From Verrucomicrobiaceae bacterium (GTDB lineage: Bacteria; Verrucomicrobiota; Verrucomicrobiia; Verrucomicrobiales; Akkermansiaceae), in the NCBI GenBank assembly GCA_029977225.1, contig JAPOLH010000003.1, positions 1-40,107 on the forward strand: 40,107 bases of DNA. The letters run 5' to 3'. The stretch's first letter is position 1. Every line of letters begins with the position of its first letter. The position numbers and the translations under genes are program-made. A model generated the notes under the pieces. The model made no database searches. It was not told the DNA's origin and saw only the letters and a list, made by a program, of their open reading frames with translations. This document shows, piece after piece, positions 1-8,980 of this stretch.

Positions 1-880
1 CGAGAAGCTCAAGTGCCAGCACTCGGCCATTGCCATCGGCGCGAGGGACGAGTTGTTGGGAAAGGATGCCACGCAGCGATTCGGAGACCATGATGCGGAT
101 CTGGTCGCGTTGATCGGTGGGGAATACATCGAGCACGCGGTCGAGCGTGCGTGGAGCATTGCCGGTGTGGAGGGTGCCGAGCACAAGGTGACCGGTTTCG
201 GCGGCGGTAAGTGCGAGCTGGATGGTTTCGAGGTCGCGCATTTCACCAACCATGATCACATCGGGGTCCTCCCGCAGGGCGCCGCGAAGGGCTTTGGCGA
301 ATGACTCTGTGTGAGTGTGGACCTCGCGCTGATTCACCTGACATCCCTTTGACTCGAAGACATATTCGACCGGGTCTTCGAGGGTGAGGATGTGATCTTC
401 GCGGTCGCGGTTGATGAAATCGACGAGTGCGGCGAGGGTCGTGGATTTTCCGGAGCCGACAGATCCGGTGACGAGCACCAGGCCGTTCTGGTAACGGGTG
501 AGTGGCAGAATGTGTTCGAGTGGCAGGCCGATGTCTTCGATCGAGCGTATCTTGCTGTTGATGATGCGAAAGACCATGTCGTAGCCAAGGCGCTGTTTAA
601 TCACCGAGGCGCGGTAACGACCGGATGGGGAAGAGTAGGCAAAATCGACGTCCCCACGCTTTTCAAGCCGCTCCCATTCGGACTGAGAAAGGAATGAGCG
701 TGCGAGTTTCTCCGCCTGATCGGCGGTCAGCGATGGGTGATCATCCCAGATGGGCGAGAGGGTGCCGAAGCGTCTCCATGCAGGCGGATATCCTGTAGCG
801 AGATGGACATCGGAGCAGTCGTATTCGCGCCCGATTTGCAGATACTGGTCAACATGATCAAGGACCTGATGGGTGGGCAT
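1..880 (-). CDS. pilT: PilT/GspE-family type IV pilus retraction ATPase, C-terminus cut off by window edge
   Basis: Own reverse-strand reading from ATG at 880: MPTHQVLDHVDQYLQIGREYDCSDVHLATGYPPAWRRFGTL...; Walker A GSVGSGKST, then LTLEDPVEYVFESKGCQVNQREVHTHTESFAKALRGALREDPDVIMVGEMRDLETIQLALTAAETGHLVLGTLHT. Not in the ORF track because it runs off the window. Confidence 0.9.
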   Translation of the reverse strand, partial: MPTHQVLDHVDQYLQIGREYDCSDVHLATGYPPAWRRFGTLSPIWDDHPSLTADQAEKLARSFLSQSEWERLEKRGDVDFAYSSPSGRYRASVIKQRLGYDMVFRIINSKIRSIEDIGLPLEHILPLTRYQNGLVLVTGSVGSGKSTTLAALVDFINRDREDHILTLEDPVEYVFESKGCQVNQREVHTHTESFAKALRGALREDPDVIMVGEMRDLETIQLALTAAETGHLVLGTLHTGNAPRTLDRVLDVFPTDQRDQIRIMVSESLRGILSQQLVPRADGNGRVLALELL

Positions 881-1295
881 GGGGCTTGCGGGAGGGTGGT
901 TGGCTCGTGTGAGAGGTGTAGGATGCCGATGGCTCAGAAACAAGCGACGCCGTCATGCGGTGCGTGAGCCATTTTTTCAAGGCATCACCAAGCCAGATCT
1001 TCAACATCGGGCGAGCAGCGGTCAAGGTGAGACCAAGCAGGGTGCTGGTGATGCCGCGTGATTTTTCGGGCTGTGCCGATTTCTTGCGGCGAAACAGCAT
1101 GCTGGCGGCGAGGCCGGAAATGATTGAGCCGGTGACCCAGATGCCGGGTTTTTCCTGCAGCGAGTGGCGGATGCGTGTTGGCACATCGAGCTTTTCGCGA
1201 AGCGCGATGGCATCGAGTGTGAGTCGCGAACGGGCGGCGGCGCTGAGTTGGATCAGGCGTTCGACTTCGGATTTTTCTGCAATTTTTCGATCCAT
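858..1295 (-). CDS. Small protein, YqjK-like by position and topology
   Basis: ORF 858..1496 trimmed to MDRKIAEKSEVERLIQLSAAARSRLTLDAIALREKL...GIWVTGSIISGLAASMLFRRKKS. Overlaps the upstream holin-like gene by 43 nt and the pilT start by 23 nt. Confidence 0.55.
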   Translation of the reverse strand: MDRKIAEKSEVERLIQLSAAARSRLTLDAIALREKLDVPTRIRHSLQEKPGIWVTGSIISGLAASMLFRRKKSAQPEKSRGITSTLLGLTLTAARPMLKIWLGDALKKWLTHRMTASLVSEPSASYTSHTSQPPSRKPHAHPSGP

Positions 1296-1600
1296 TCGCG
1301 GTCTCTTTGGAATTCGGCGCGGGTCACAGGGAAGAGCGGCGTCGGGGTGCCGGAGGATTTGCGCAGGAGGATGATGGCTAGAATCATGTGGATTGTGCCG
1401 GTTCCCAGAGCGGTCCAAAACCAAGGCCAGCCTGCGAGCTGTGAAAGCGCGCCGATGGTGCCGGCGAGGAGCAATGACCAACCGAAGGTGATGCAAAGAA
1501 TCGCGGTGATGACCCGTGCTGCTTTGTTTGAGCCCTTGCGCGCGGCATCCTTTGCCTCGATGCGAATCAGTTCGGCGCGCGAACTGACGATGGCTAGCAT
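1253..1600 (-). CDS. Phage-holin superfamily III / YqjE-like two-helix membrane protein (start uncertain)
   Basis: MLAIVSSRAELIRIEAKDAARKGSNKAARVITAILCITFGWSLLLAGTIGALSQLAGWPWFWTALGTGTIHMILAIILLRK; matches the PF07332-type pattern. The frame stays open upstream of the first ATG. Confidence 0.75.
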   Translation of the reverse strand: MLAIVSSRAELIRIEAKDAARKGSNKAARVITAILCITFGWSLLLAGTIGALSQLAGWPWFWTALGTGTIHMILAIILLRKSSGTPTPLFPVTRAEFQRDREWIEKLQKNPKSNA

Positions 1601-1760
1601 GGCCTCGACCCAGCTCGATGGGCCATGCGAGTGATCGTGGCCTTGGGGTGCGGCCTTTGTGTTTGGATCGGGCGTGAAAAGGAAACCGTATGTGCGCTCG
1701 CTTGGTGAGTGTTTTGAATCACCGGTCGGCGCCGATCTTCGCTGCGACAGATGAGAGGAA

Positions 1761-2120
1761 TCAGCGACGGGTGATGAGGCCGATGAGGAATCCGACGCCG
1801 AGGGCGCCCAGCACGCATTTCGTGGGGTTTTGGCGGATGTAATCTTCGGCGGACGAGTGAAGCTCTTGGGCTTTCACGCGGGTTTCCTGCCAGTGTTCGG
1901 TGGCCGATTCGCGAAGGTGTTGGGATTTTTCGGCGGCCGTTTGGCGAAGTTGTTGGGCCGATTCGAACGCGCGTTCCTTGAAGGCACTGGCCTTGGACTC
2001 GGCGGTGTGAACGAACTCGCGAGCTCTCTCGCCGGCGGCGGCGCGGAGATCGTTGGCGGCTTGGGAGATCGAGGGAGTGCCGGTAGCGGCATTGTCGAGA
2101 GTGGAAGCGGAATCAGTCAT
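1761..2120 (-). CDS. DUF883 / ElaB-YqjD family protein
   Basis: Long amphipathic helix (ERAREFVHTAESKASAFKERAFESAQQLRQTAAEKSQHLRESA) then YIRQNPTKCVLGALGVGFLIGLITRR C-terminal membrane anchor. Confidence 0.85.
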   Translation of the reverse strand: MTDSASTLDNAATGTPSISQAANDLRAAAGERAREFVHTAESKASAFKERAFESAQQLRQTAAEKSQHLRESATEHWQETRVKAQELHSSAEDYIRQNPTKCVLGALGVGFLIGLITRR

Positions 2121-2272
2121 GGCTTTGTTCGTTTGGATTGCTGGTTTCCGGACATGGGCCGGAGGAGGGAATCATCGCACTTTTATCGCGTGGCGCAAGA
2201 CAGCATCTTGGGTTTTGCATCGGCTTTTCGGATGATTTTCGCGGGGGAGCTGGAAGAGGGTTTTTTTCGCGG

Positions 2273-2740
2273 TCAATCGAGCGGCCCGATGCCGATCAGG
2301 TCGCGATCTTCCTTGGCGGCCTCGATGAAGGTGCGATCCATGGAAATCGCCTGCTGCAGGTGGCTACGGGCGCGTTTCGCTTCGCCGAGGGTCCAGAGAT
2401 AACAGGCGAGATTGTAGTGGAAAATCGCCATTTCGAATAGGCTTTTGGGGCCTTTGAGCAGCCAGTTGCAGGCTGCGAGTGTGTCGCCGGTTTCATGGAG
2501 GCAAAAGGCGGCGCGAAGGAAAAATACAGGTTCGTCCTTGGCAACGAGGCAAAGCAGGCGGGCGGTGTCGGAGGCGCGATTCCAAGATTCGCTTTGCATT
2601 TGCGCCGCGAGCTTGAGCTCTAGCACATGGCGTTTTTTTTGTGCCTCGGCAGGCAGTTCGTTGAGCTCTATCAGCGCCTCATCGGCCAACCCTAATTCCA
2701 GCCATCCGGTGGCCGCTTGCAGCGTCGCATGCAAATTCAT
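2273..2740 (-). CDS. TPR-like repeat protein
   Basis: GWLELGLADEALIELNELPAEAQ... FHYNLACYLWTLGEAKRARSHLQQAISMDRTF; TPR-like helices. Confidence 0.7.
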   Translation of the reverse strand: MNLHATLQAATGWLELGLADEALIELNELPAEAQKKRHVLELKLAAQMQSESWNRASDTARLLCLVAKDEPVFFLRAAFCLHETGDTLAACNWLLKGPKSLFEMAIFHYNLACYLWTLGEAKRARSHLQQAISMDRTFIEAAKEDRDLIGIGPLD

Positions 2741-2914
2741 CGTGAGGAGTCTAGATCACGCGATCGCGGATGCAATCGTGGAGATAAGATTCAAGACTTG
2801 AAGATTCAAGAGGCAAGAGAAGAGGATGAAGAAGTGACATGCTCCGCCGCGATTTGTGATTCCACATTCTTAAAGAGTCGGCACCGCGGGCCGCGTCGCC
2901 TACCTTTCGTATAA

Positions 2915-3037
2915 GCCCTCCAGGCGATTGAATAAAAAGGTGCGAAGCGCGACTGACTGGATTGACTCCGGCGTCCATCCCAGAGTGCGCCCTCCGGGCG
3001 ATTATGGTAAGAGGCGCAAAGCGCGCCTGACTGGATT
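2915..3037. repeat. Two 49-nt imperfect direct repeats (2915-2963 and 2989-3037), period 74 nt
   Basis: gccctccaggcgattgaataaaaaggtgcgaagcgcgactgactggatt versus gccctccgggcgattatggtaagaggcgcaaagcgcgcctgactggatt; 39 of 49 positions identical by manual alignment. The second copy contains the 3' end of the tRNA-Arg. Confidence 0.85.
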
Positions 3038-3095
3038 CGAACCAGTGACCGTCCGCTTAGAAGGCGGATGCTCTATCCAACTGAGCTACAGGCGC
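3022..3095 (-). tRNA. tRNA-Arg (anticodon TCT)
   Basis: Reverse complement GCGCCTGTAGCTCAGTTGGATAGAGCATCCGCCTTCTAAGCGGACGGTCACTGGTTCGAATCCAGTCAGGCGC folds as a cloverleaf: acceptor GCGCCTG/CAGGCGC, anticodon stem TCCGC/GCGGA, loop CTTCTAA. CCA not encoded. Confidence 0.95.
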
Positions 3096-3208
3096 TGCTG
3101 CGGGGTGATAGTTAGCAGTGGCGGCGGGTGATGTCAAAATCAGGTTCCGATGCCGTAGGTATTTGGTTTTTGGCTTTCAGGGCTGGGTTTGGCCGATTAG
3201 TTTGCGTC

Positions 3209-3712
3209 ATGCGCACGGCGGTTTACGCGGGATCATTTGACCCACCTACGAATGGTCATCTTTGGATGATCGAGCAGGGCTTGGCGATGTTTGATCGCTT
3301 GATCGTGGCGATTGGGACCAACACGGCGAAGCATTATTCGTTCAGCGTTGAGGAACGATTAGAGTTGCTCAAGGCGTCGACGCGTGAGAGCGAGCGTTTG
3401 AGCATCACGCATTTCGACAACCGTTATCTCGTCGACTATGCACGTGAGGTGGGTGCGAAGTATGTGTTGCGGGGGATTCGTTCGCCGCACGATTACGAGT
3501 ACGAGCGGGTGATGCGTCAGATCAATTCTGACATGGCGCCGGAGATCACGACGGTGTTTCTGATGCCGCCACGCGACATTGCGGAAGTTTCCTCGAACAT
3601 GATCAAGGGCCTGATCGGCCCAGTAGGATGGGAGGAAACGATCGGACGATATGTGCCGCAGCCGGTGTTAGAGAGCTTGGCCAAACATGGCGCGAGTAAG
3701 TTCGGAGGGTGA
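3209..3712 (+). CDS. coaD: Phosphopantetheine adenylyltransferase
   Basis: [25 protein letters not shown]..., [44 protein letters not shown] track start trimmed to ATG at 3209. Confidence 0.9.
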   Translation: MRTAVYAGSFDPPTNGHLWMIEQGLAMFDRLIVAIGTNTAKHYSFSVEERLELLKASTRESERLSITHFDNRYLVDYAREVGAKYVLRGIRSPHDYEYERVMRQINSDMAPEITTVFLMPPRDIAEVSSNMIKGLIGPVGWEETIGRYVPQPVLESLAKHGASKFGG

Positions 3713-3752
3713 TGGGATTGGGCAATCGTCTTGTCAGGCCGGAGGAATTTGA

Positions 3753-4850
3753 TTGAATTCGGATATGACGAAAAGTGATCGCGAGTTTTTGTTTCATTTG
3801 TTGGAAACGCCTAGTCCTACGGGATTTGAAATGCCGGGACAGCGGGTGTGGGCGGAGTGGATCAAGGGTCATGCTCACAGTGTCGAGTGCGACGCGTACG
3901 GATCGACCTGGGCGAAGCTTGCGGGCAAGTCATCGAGGGTGGTGATGCTCGAGGCGCATGCCGACGAGATCGGGTACATGGTCAAGCACATCGACGATCG
4001 CGGGTATTTGCGCTTGGATCGGGTCGGTGGATCGGATGCGGCGACGGCGCGTGGCCGGCGGATCAATATTTTGGGCGACAAGGGCGAGGTGCCGGGGATC
4101 ATTGGCAACACGGCGATCCATTTGCGTCGCGATGATCATGGGTCGGAGAAAGCTCCGGCCGTGCATGACTTGTGGGTGGATGTGGGAGCCTCGAACGCGC
4201 AGGGCGTGGCCAAGCTTGGCATTCGCGTAGGGCATCCGGTCGTGTATCAGGACAGCCCGATGGAGTTGGCGAACAAGCGCATTGTCGGTCGAGCCTTGGA
4301 CAACAGGGTCGGTGGCTACATCATCGCGCAAGTGATGAAGCGCATCGCTGCGCACAAATCAAAGCCGGCATTCACGCTGGTATGTCTCAATGCGATTCAG
4401 GAAGAGATCGGCGGTCACGGAGCGATGATGGCGACTTATCGGTTGAAACCCGATCTCTGCGTTTGCCTTGATGTGACGCATGCGACCGACACGCCGGGCA
4501 TTGATCCCGCAAAGCATGGCAGTGTGAAACTCGGTGGTGGTCCCTCGCTAACGCACGGCACCGCGAATCATCCGTTGGTGGTCAAGCAGTTGCTTGAAGT
4601 CGCGAAGGGCAAGGACATCCCGATCCAGCACGAGGCCAGCAGCCGCTTTACCGGCACTGATACGGATAAAATTTTCCATTCGCGCGAGGGTATTCCGAGC
4701 GCCTTGGTTTCACTGCCATTGCGCTGCATGCATTCGGTCGTGGAGACCGCGCATTTGGACGACATCGAACACACGATCGAATTGCTCGCGGCCTTTGTCA
4801 TGTCGCTCAAGGCGGATGATGAGTTTCATCAGAGGTTGGGGGGAGGGTGA
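3753..4850 (+). CDS. M42-family metallopeptidase (glutamyl aminopeptidase/endoglucanase-type)
   Basis: LLETPSPTGFE, VVMLEAHADEIGYMVKHID, RALDNRVGGY, NAIQEEIGGHGAMMATY, SRFTGTDTDKIF. Confidence 0.85.
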   Translation: MNSDMTKSDREFLFHLLETPSPTGFEMPGQRVWAEWIKGHAHSVECDAYGSTWAKLAGKSSRVVMLEAHADEIGYMVKHIDDRGYLRLDRVGGSDAATARGRRINILGDKGEVPGIIGNTAIHLRRDDHGSEKAPAVHDLWVDVGASNAQGVAKLGIRVGHPVVYQDSPMELANKRIVGRALDNRVGGYIIAQVMKRIAAHKSKPAFTLVCLNAIQEEIGGHGAMMATYRLKPDLCVCLDVTHATDTPGIDPAKHGSVKLGGGPSLTHGTANHPLVVKQLLEVAKGKDIPIQHEASSRFTGTDTDKIFHSREGIPSALVSLPLRCMHSVVETAHLDDIEHTIELLAAFVMSLKADDEFHQRLGGG

Positions 4851-4900
4851 ACATGGACATCCAACATCGAACATCCAACATTGAACATCGAATGTTGAAG
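4849..4900. repeat. AACATC/AACATT-type short-motif repeat with inverted segment
   Basis: gaacatggacatccaacatcgaacatccaacattgaacatcgaatgttgaa; inverted arms CAACATT (4876-4882) and AATGTTG (4891-4897). Confidence 0.75.
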
Positions 4901-4952
4901 AGGTGTAAAACTCTGTATCTCTTTCCCAATAACTCTTAACAGATAAGTATTA

Positions 4953-5010
4953 ACTCTTCCTCTCTGCGTCCCTTTGCGACCTTGGCGGCTTTGCGGTAAA
5001 CTTCTTTGAA
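4953..5010. repeat. Degenerate TTTGCG/CTGCG short-period repeat
   Basis: ctcttcctctctgcgtccctttgcgaccttggcggctttgcggtaaacttctttgaa; about 10-11 nt periodicity of (t)ctgcg/tttgcg/ttggcg/tttgcgg. Confidence 0.6.
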
Positions 5011-5043
5011 GAGGGGCTTGGCGGTTAAAAACCGCCGCCACGG

Positions 5044-5946
5044 TTAGAGAGTGAAGCCAGCGCGTTGGAGGCGGGCTTTGGCGGCATCGACGAGTGGGTT
5101 TTCGGGGCCGATGGCGAGGCGAATGCTTTTGAGGAGCGTTCGGGTGATGGGTTGCAGAATGGAGAGTGGCAGGGACTTAAGCCCGATCAATTTGCGGTGT
5201 TCGGCTGGCAGTGAGGCGAGGGCAGATTGGAAGAGCAGCGCGTAGACCGGGCGGGCGGCGATGGGCAGCGGCGGGTTGCGCAGCCATTGAATGACATCGC
5301 GTGTGTCGTCGTTGACGGCCAGTTCGCCGCGGTAGTGGTCGAGCCAGGCGAGCAGTTCCGCTTCATTCATTGGCACATCGGTGAGGCCCAGGGGTTCCAC
5401 GGATTTCGACCAGAGGCGCACATAGGCATCGGCACCGCCGGGGATGGGCTGGGTGGAGAAGATTTGATGGCTGCGCAGGAATGAATCCATGAATGCGATG
5501 TGGACCCAACGAAGCAGGTCGGGATCGGCGGCGCGGTAGTTGCGGGATTCGCCGGATGAGCTTTCGTATTGGCCTTTCACGCGGTCGTGCATGCGGTTGA
5601 CGCGCGAGGCCTCGGCCGCGAGTGCTTCGTGGGAAGCGAAGGTCGTGATCGTGAGCCAGCGGATCGTGCCGGCGAGTCGGCCGAGAGGGTCATCCTTGTA
5701 GCGCGAGTGGGTGCGAACGCCGGCGAGGCTGCCGGGGTGGAGGGCCTGCATCAGCAATGCGCGCACGCCGCCGACAAGCGTGCCGAGGTCGGCATGCACG
5801 ACCCATGGCGCATCATTCGGCAGGTAAAGACCGCGGCCTTCGCCCGAAGCAATGGTCTCGAGCCACGGAGGATTACCGCTTGGATCGCCGCAAAGGAGTG
5901 CGCGAAACCTGCGGGAGAAAATTTGCTGGAATAGGTTGTTGGGCAA
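5044..5946 (-). CDS. Oxygenase MpaB family protein (DUF2236)
   Basis: Overall pattern LLMQALHPGSLAGVRTHSRYKDDPLGRLAGTIRWLTITTFASHEALAAEASRVNRMHDRVKG... LLRWVHIAFMDSFLRSHQIF. Confidence 0.8.
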   Translation of the reverse strand: MPNNLFQQIFSRRFRALLCGDPSGNPPWLETIASGEGRGLYLPNDAPWVVHADLGTLVGGVRALLMQALHPGSLAGVRTHSRYKDDPLGRLAGTIRWLTITTFASHEALAAEASRVNRMHDRVKGQYESSSGESRNYRAADPDLLRWVHIAFMDSFLRSHQIFSTQPIPGGADAYVRLWSKSVEPLGLTDVPMNEAELLAWLDHYRGELAVNDDTRDVIQWLRNPPLPIAARPVYALLFQSALASLPAEHRKLIGLKSLPLSILQPITRTLLKSIRLAIGPENPLVDAAKARLQRAGFTL

Positions 5947-5975
5947 AATGGTAGGTGCGCGCTAGATCCTCACGA

Positions 5976-8777
5976 TCAGGCGAGGATCTGGGCGAGCACA
6001 TAGGGAAGGATGCCGCCGGAGCGGTAGTAATCCTTTTCCACGGGGGTCTCGATGCGCACGACGACCGGAACATCGAAGGAGGTGCCATCGGCCTTACGCA
6101 CGCGAAGGGTTGCTTGCTGCTGCGGCTTGAGGTTGTTGTCGATGCCCACGAGGTCGAAGGTCGCATCGGCGAGGTCCTTCACCTTATCGTAATCCGCCTT
6201 GTCGACAAAATTGCAAGGAAGCACGCCCATGCCGACGAGGTTCGAGCGATGGATACGCTCGAAAGATTTCGTGATGACCGCTTTCACGCCGAGCAAGTTG
6301 GTGCCCTTGGCGGCCCAGTCGCGGCTCGAGCCCATGCCGTAATCCTCGCCGCCGATGATGATCGTCGGGGTGCTTTGATTTTGATAAACTGCGGCCGCGT
6401 CGTAGATCGCTTGTGTTTCACCGTTGATCTTGGTGACGCCGCCTTCGGTGCCGGGCACCATGAGGTTTTTGATGCGGACATTGGCGAAGGTGCCGCGGGT
6501 CATCACACGGTCATTGCCGCGGCGCGAGCCGTAGGAATTGAAGTCGGCAAACTCCACTTTATTTTCCACGAGGTAGCGTCCGGCTGGGCTGTCCTTCTTG
6601 ATCGCGCCAGCGGGCGAGATGTGGTCGGTCGTGACCGAGTCGCCGAAGATGCCGAGCGGTCTTGCACCGATGATTTCGGTGATGTCGCGAGGTGTTGGTG
6701 TGAAGCCGTCGAAGAACGGTGGCTCTTGGATGTAGGTCGAGTTGCGATCCCACTCGTAGACATTGCCGGTGGAGGATTTGATTTCGTTCCACTTCGGATT
6801 TTGGTCGGCAAAGCCGGTGTAGAGGCGTTGGAACACATCCGGTTTGAGCGACGAGTTCATGGCCGCTTCGATTTCGGCGGAGCTTGGCCAGATGTCGTGG
6901 AGGAAAACCGGCTGACCGTCGGAGCCGAAACCGAGAGGTTCTTTTTCCATGTCGATATCGACCGTGCCAGCGATCGCGAAGGCGACGACGAGCGGTGGTG
7001 ACATCAGGAAATTGGCTTTGATCGATTGGTGAACGCGGGCCTCGAAGTTGCGGTTACCCGAGAGCACCGATGCGGCGATGATGTCTTCCGATTTTACCAC
7101 CTCCTCGATGCCGGCATCGAGTGGGCCCGAGTTGCCGATGCAGGTCGTGCAACCGTAGCCGACCGTTTGGAAGCCGAGCTTGTCGAGTTCTGCCTGGAGA
7201 CCGGTTTTGTTGAGGTAATCGGTGACGACGCGTGAGCCTGGGCCAAGTGAAGTCTTCACGGATGGTTTTACCGTGAGGCCTTTCGCGTTCGCCTTCTTGG
7301 CGAGCAGACCCGCGGCGAGCATCACGCTTGGGTTCGAGGTGTTGGTGCAGGATGTGATTGCGGCGATGAGCACCGAACCGTGGGTGATCGTGTCCTTGAT
7401 GCCGCCTTTGCTGTCGACACTGACTTCCCAAAGCGGGTAGGCAGGGGTATCGCTGTTTTCGGTGACGACACCGACTTCGGCGCCGAGCGCACGTGCGGCG
7501 CCAGTGGCATCATCGGGCATGCTGTCGAGCGTGGCAGGAAGTTTAAGTGGTTCGGCGGATCCGGCGGCGGGTTGTTTATTGTAACCATCGGGCGCAGGAC
7601 CGGTGAGCAGCGAGGCCCACTTTGATTTGAGTGAATCGAGCTCGATGCGGTCTTGCGGGCGCTTTGGTCCGGCGACGCCGGGCTTGACCTTGGAGAGATC
7701 GATTTCGACCACTTGGGAAAATTCGAGTGCGTCCTTTTCGGTTGGGATGCCCCAGAGCCCTTGAGCCTTGTAGTAATTTTCGACGGTTTTGCAGAGTTCG
7801 GGCGAGCGTCCGGTACCGGCGAGGTAGCCGGTGGTGATTTCGTCGATCCCGAAGAAGCCCATCGTCGCGCCGTATTCCGGGGCCATGTTGGCGATGGTTG
7901 CGCGGTCGGGCAGCGAGAGGGCTTTGGCGCCGGGTCCGTAGAACTCGACAAATTTTCCGACGACTTTCGTTTTGCGAAGGATCTCGGTGACGAGCAGAAC
8001 AAGGTCGGTGGCAGTAACGCCGGTCGCGAGTTCGCCGGTGAGGTGGACGCCGACGACTTCGGGGACAAGGAAAGTGACTGGTTGGCCGAGCATGCCAGCT
8101 TCCGCTTCGATGCCGCCGACGCCCCAGCCGACGACGCCGAGACCATTGATCATCGTCGTGTGCGAATCGGTGCCGACGAGTGTGTCGGGGTAGAAGACGC
8201 CATCTTTTTCGAGCACGCATTTGGCGAGGTGCTCGAGGTTCACTTGGTGGACGATGCCGATGCCGGGTGGCACGACTTTGAAGGTATCGAATGCTTGCTC
8301 GCCCCATTTCAGGAACTCGTAGCGTTCGCGGTTGCGGTGGAACTCGAGGTCGAGGTTGCGGTTGAGCGAGTCGCCGGTGCCTGCATAGTCCACCTGCACC
8401 GAGTGGTCGACGACGAGGTCGACCGGTACGAGCGGTTCGATCATTTTCGCATCACGGCCCATGCCGTGGACAGCTGAGCGCATGGCGGCGAGATCGACCA
8501 GAAGCGGCACGCCGGTGAAGTCTTGAAGAACGATGCGTGCGACCACGAAGGGGATCTCATAGTCGCCCGGATTTTTCGCGTTGTAAGCAGCGAGGTTGGC
8601 GATGTCCTTGTCGCTGACCTTGAGTCCGTCGTTGTTACGAAGCAGTGATTCCAATACGATGCGGATTGAAACCGGCAGGCGGGAAAGGTTAGAAAATCCG
8701 TGTTCGGCGAGAGCGGGCAGCGAATGGAATTTGCCCTCGGCTCCGGTGCCGGTGGTGAATGTGCGGAGTGTGTTCAT
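5976..8777 (-). CDS. acnA: Aconitate hydratase
   Basis: [121 protein letters not shown]. Start trimmed to [10 protein letters not shown]. Confidence 0.96.
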   Translation of the reverse strand: MNTLRTFTTGTGAEGKFHSLPALAEHGFSNLSRLPVSIRIVLESLLRNNDGLKVSDKDIANLAAYNAKNPGDYEIPFVVARIVLQDFTGVPLLVDLAAMRSAVHGMGRDAKMIEPLVPVDLVVDHSVQVDYAGTGDSLNRNLDLEFHRNRERYEFLKWGEQAFDTFKVVPPGIGIVHQVNLEHLAKCVLEKDGVFYPDTLVGTDSHTTMINGLGVVGWGVGGIEAEAGMLGQPVTFLVPEVVGVHLTGELATGVTATDLVLLVTEILRKTKVVGKFVEFYGPGAKALSLPDRATIANMAPEYGATMGFFGIDEITTGYLAGTGRSPELCKTVENYYKAQGLWGIPTEKDALEFSQVVEIDLSKVKPGVAGPKRPQDRIELDSLKSKWASLLTGPAPDGYNKQPAAGSAEPLKLPATLDSMPDDATGAARALGAEVGVVTENSDTPAYPLWEVSVDSKGGIKDTITHGSVLIAAITSCTNTSNPSVMLAAGLLAKKANAKGLTVKPSVKTSLGPGSRVVTDYLNKTGLQAELDKLGFQTVGYGCTTCIGNSGPLDAGIEEVVKSEDIIAASVLSGNRNFEARVHQSIKANFLMSPPLVVAFAIAGTVDIDMEKEPLGFGSDGQPVFLHDIWPSSAEIEAAMNSSLKPDVFQRLYTGFADQNPKWNEIKSSTGNVYEWDRNSTYIQEPPFFDGFTPTPRDITEIIGARPLGIFGDSVTTDHISPAGAIKKDSPAGRYLVENKVEFADFNSYGSRRGNDRVMTRGTFANVRIKNLMVPGTEGGVTKINGETQAIYDAAAVYQNQSTPTIIIGGEDYGMGSSRDWAAKGTNLLGVKAVITKSFERIHRSNLVGMGVLPCNFVDKADYDKVKDLADATFDLVGIDNNLKPQQQATLRVRKADGTSFDVPVVVRIETPVEKDYYRSGGILPYVLAQILA

Positions 8778-8980
8778 GATGCTGTGAGGATTGCGCTGTA
8801 GTGGCGATCGTGCCATGTGGGGCACGGAGCTGACGGGCGGAGGCTAGCGGCAGGTCGGGATTTGTCAAAATCGTTTGATTGGCGTTTGCATCTGGCTGCG
8901 TCACGGTTTTTTTGGTCGGGAATTTGGTATTTTCCAAGATTCGGGCTTGCATCGGCGGTGGCGGTTCTATTGACTCCCCC

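Noticed and set aside
1253-1600. Prophage lysis gene suggested by 'phage holin' family name
   Set aside because: Context is the YqjD/YqjE-type bacterial module next to pilT; there are no phage structural, lysin or integrase genes.
2751-2978. 75-aa minus-strand ORF between the TPR gene and the tRNA
   Set aside because: No recognisable motif; overlaps the duplicated tRNA-trailer repeat; likely non-coding.
4849-4900. Possible CRISPR-like array
   Set aside because: The repeats are 7-10 nt with no unique spacers of regular length and no cas genes nearby.
5955-7001. 348-aa plus-strand ORF
   Set aside because: Antisense to acnA; composition is the mirror of a GC-rich coding strand, and no recognisable domain is present.
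7322-8477. Several 240-275-aa ORFs on both strands
   Set aside because: Alternative frames of acnA with Arg/Ser/Pro-rich low-information translations.
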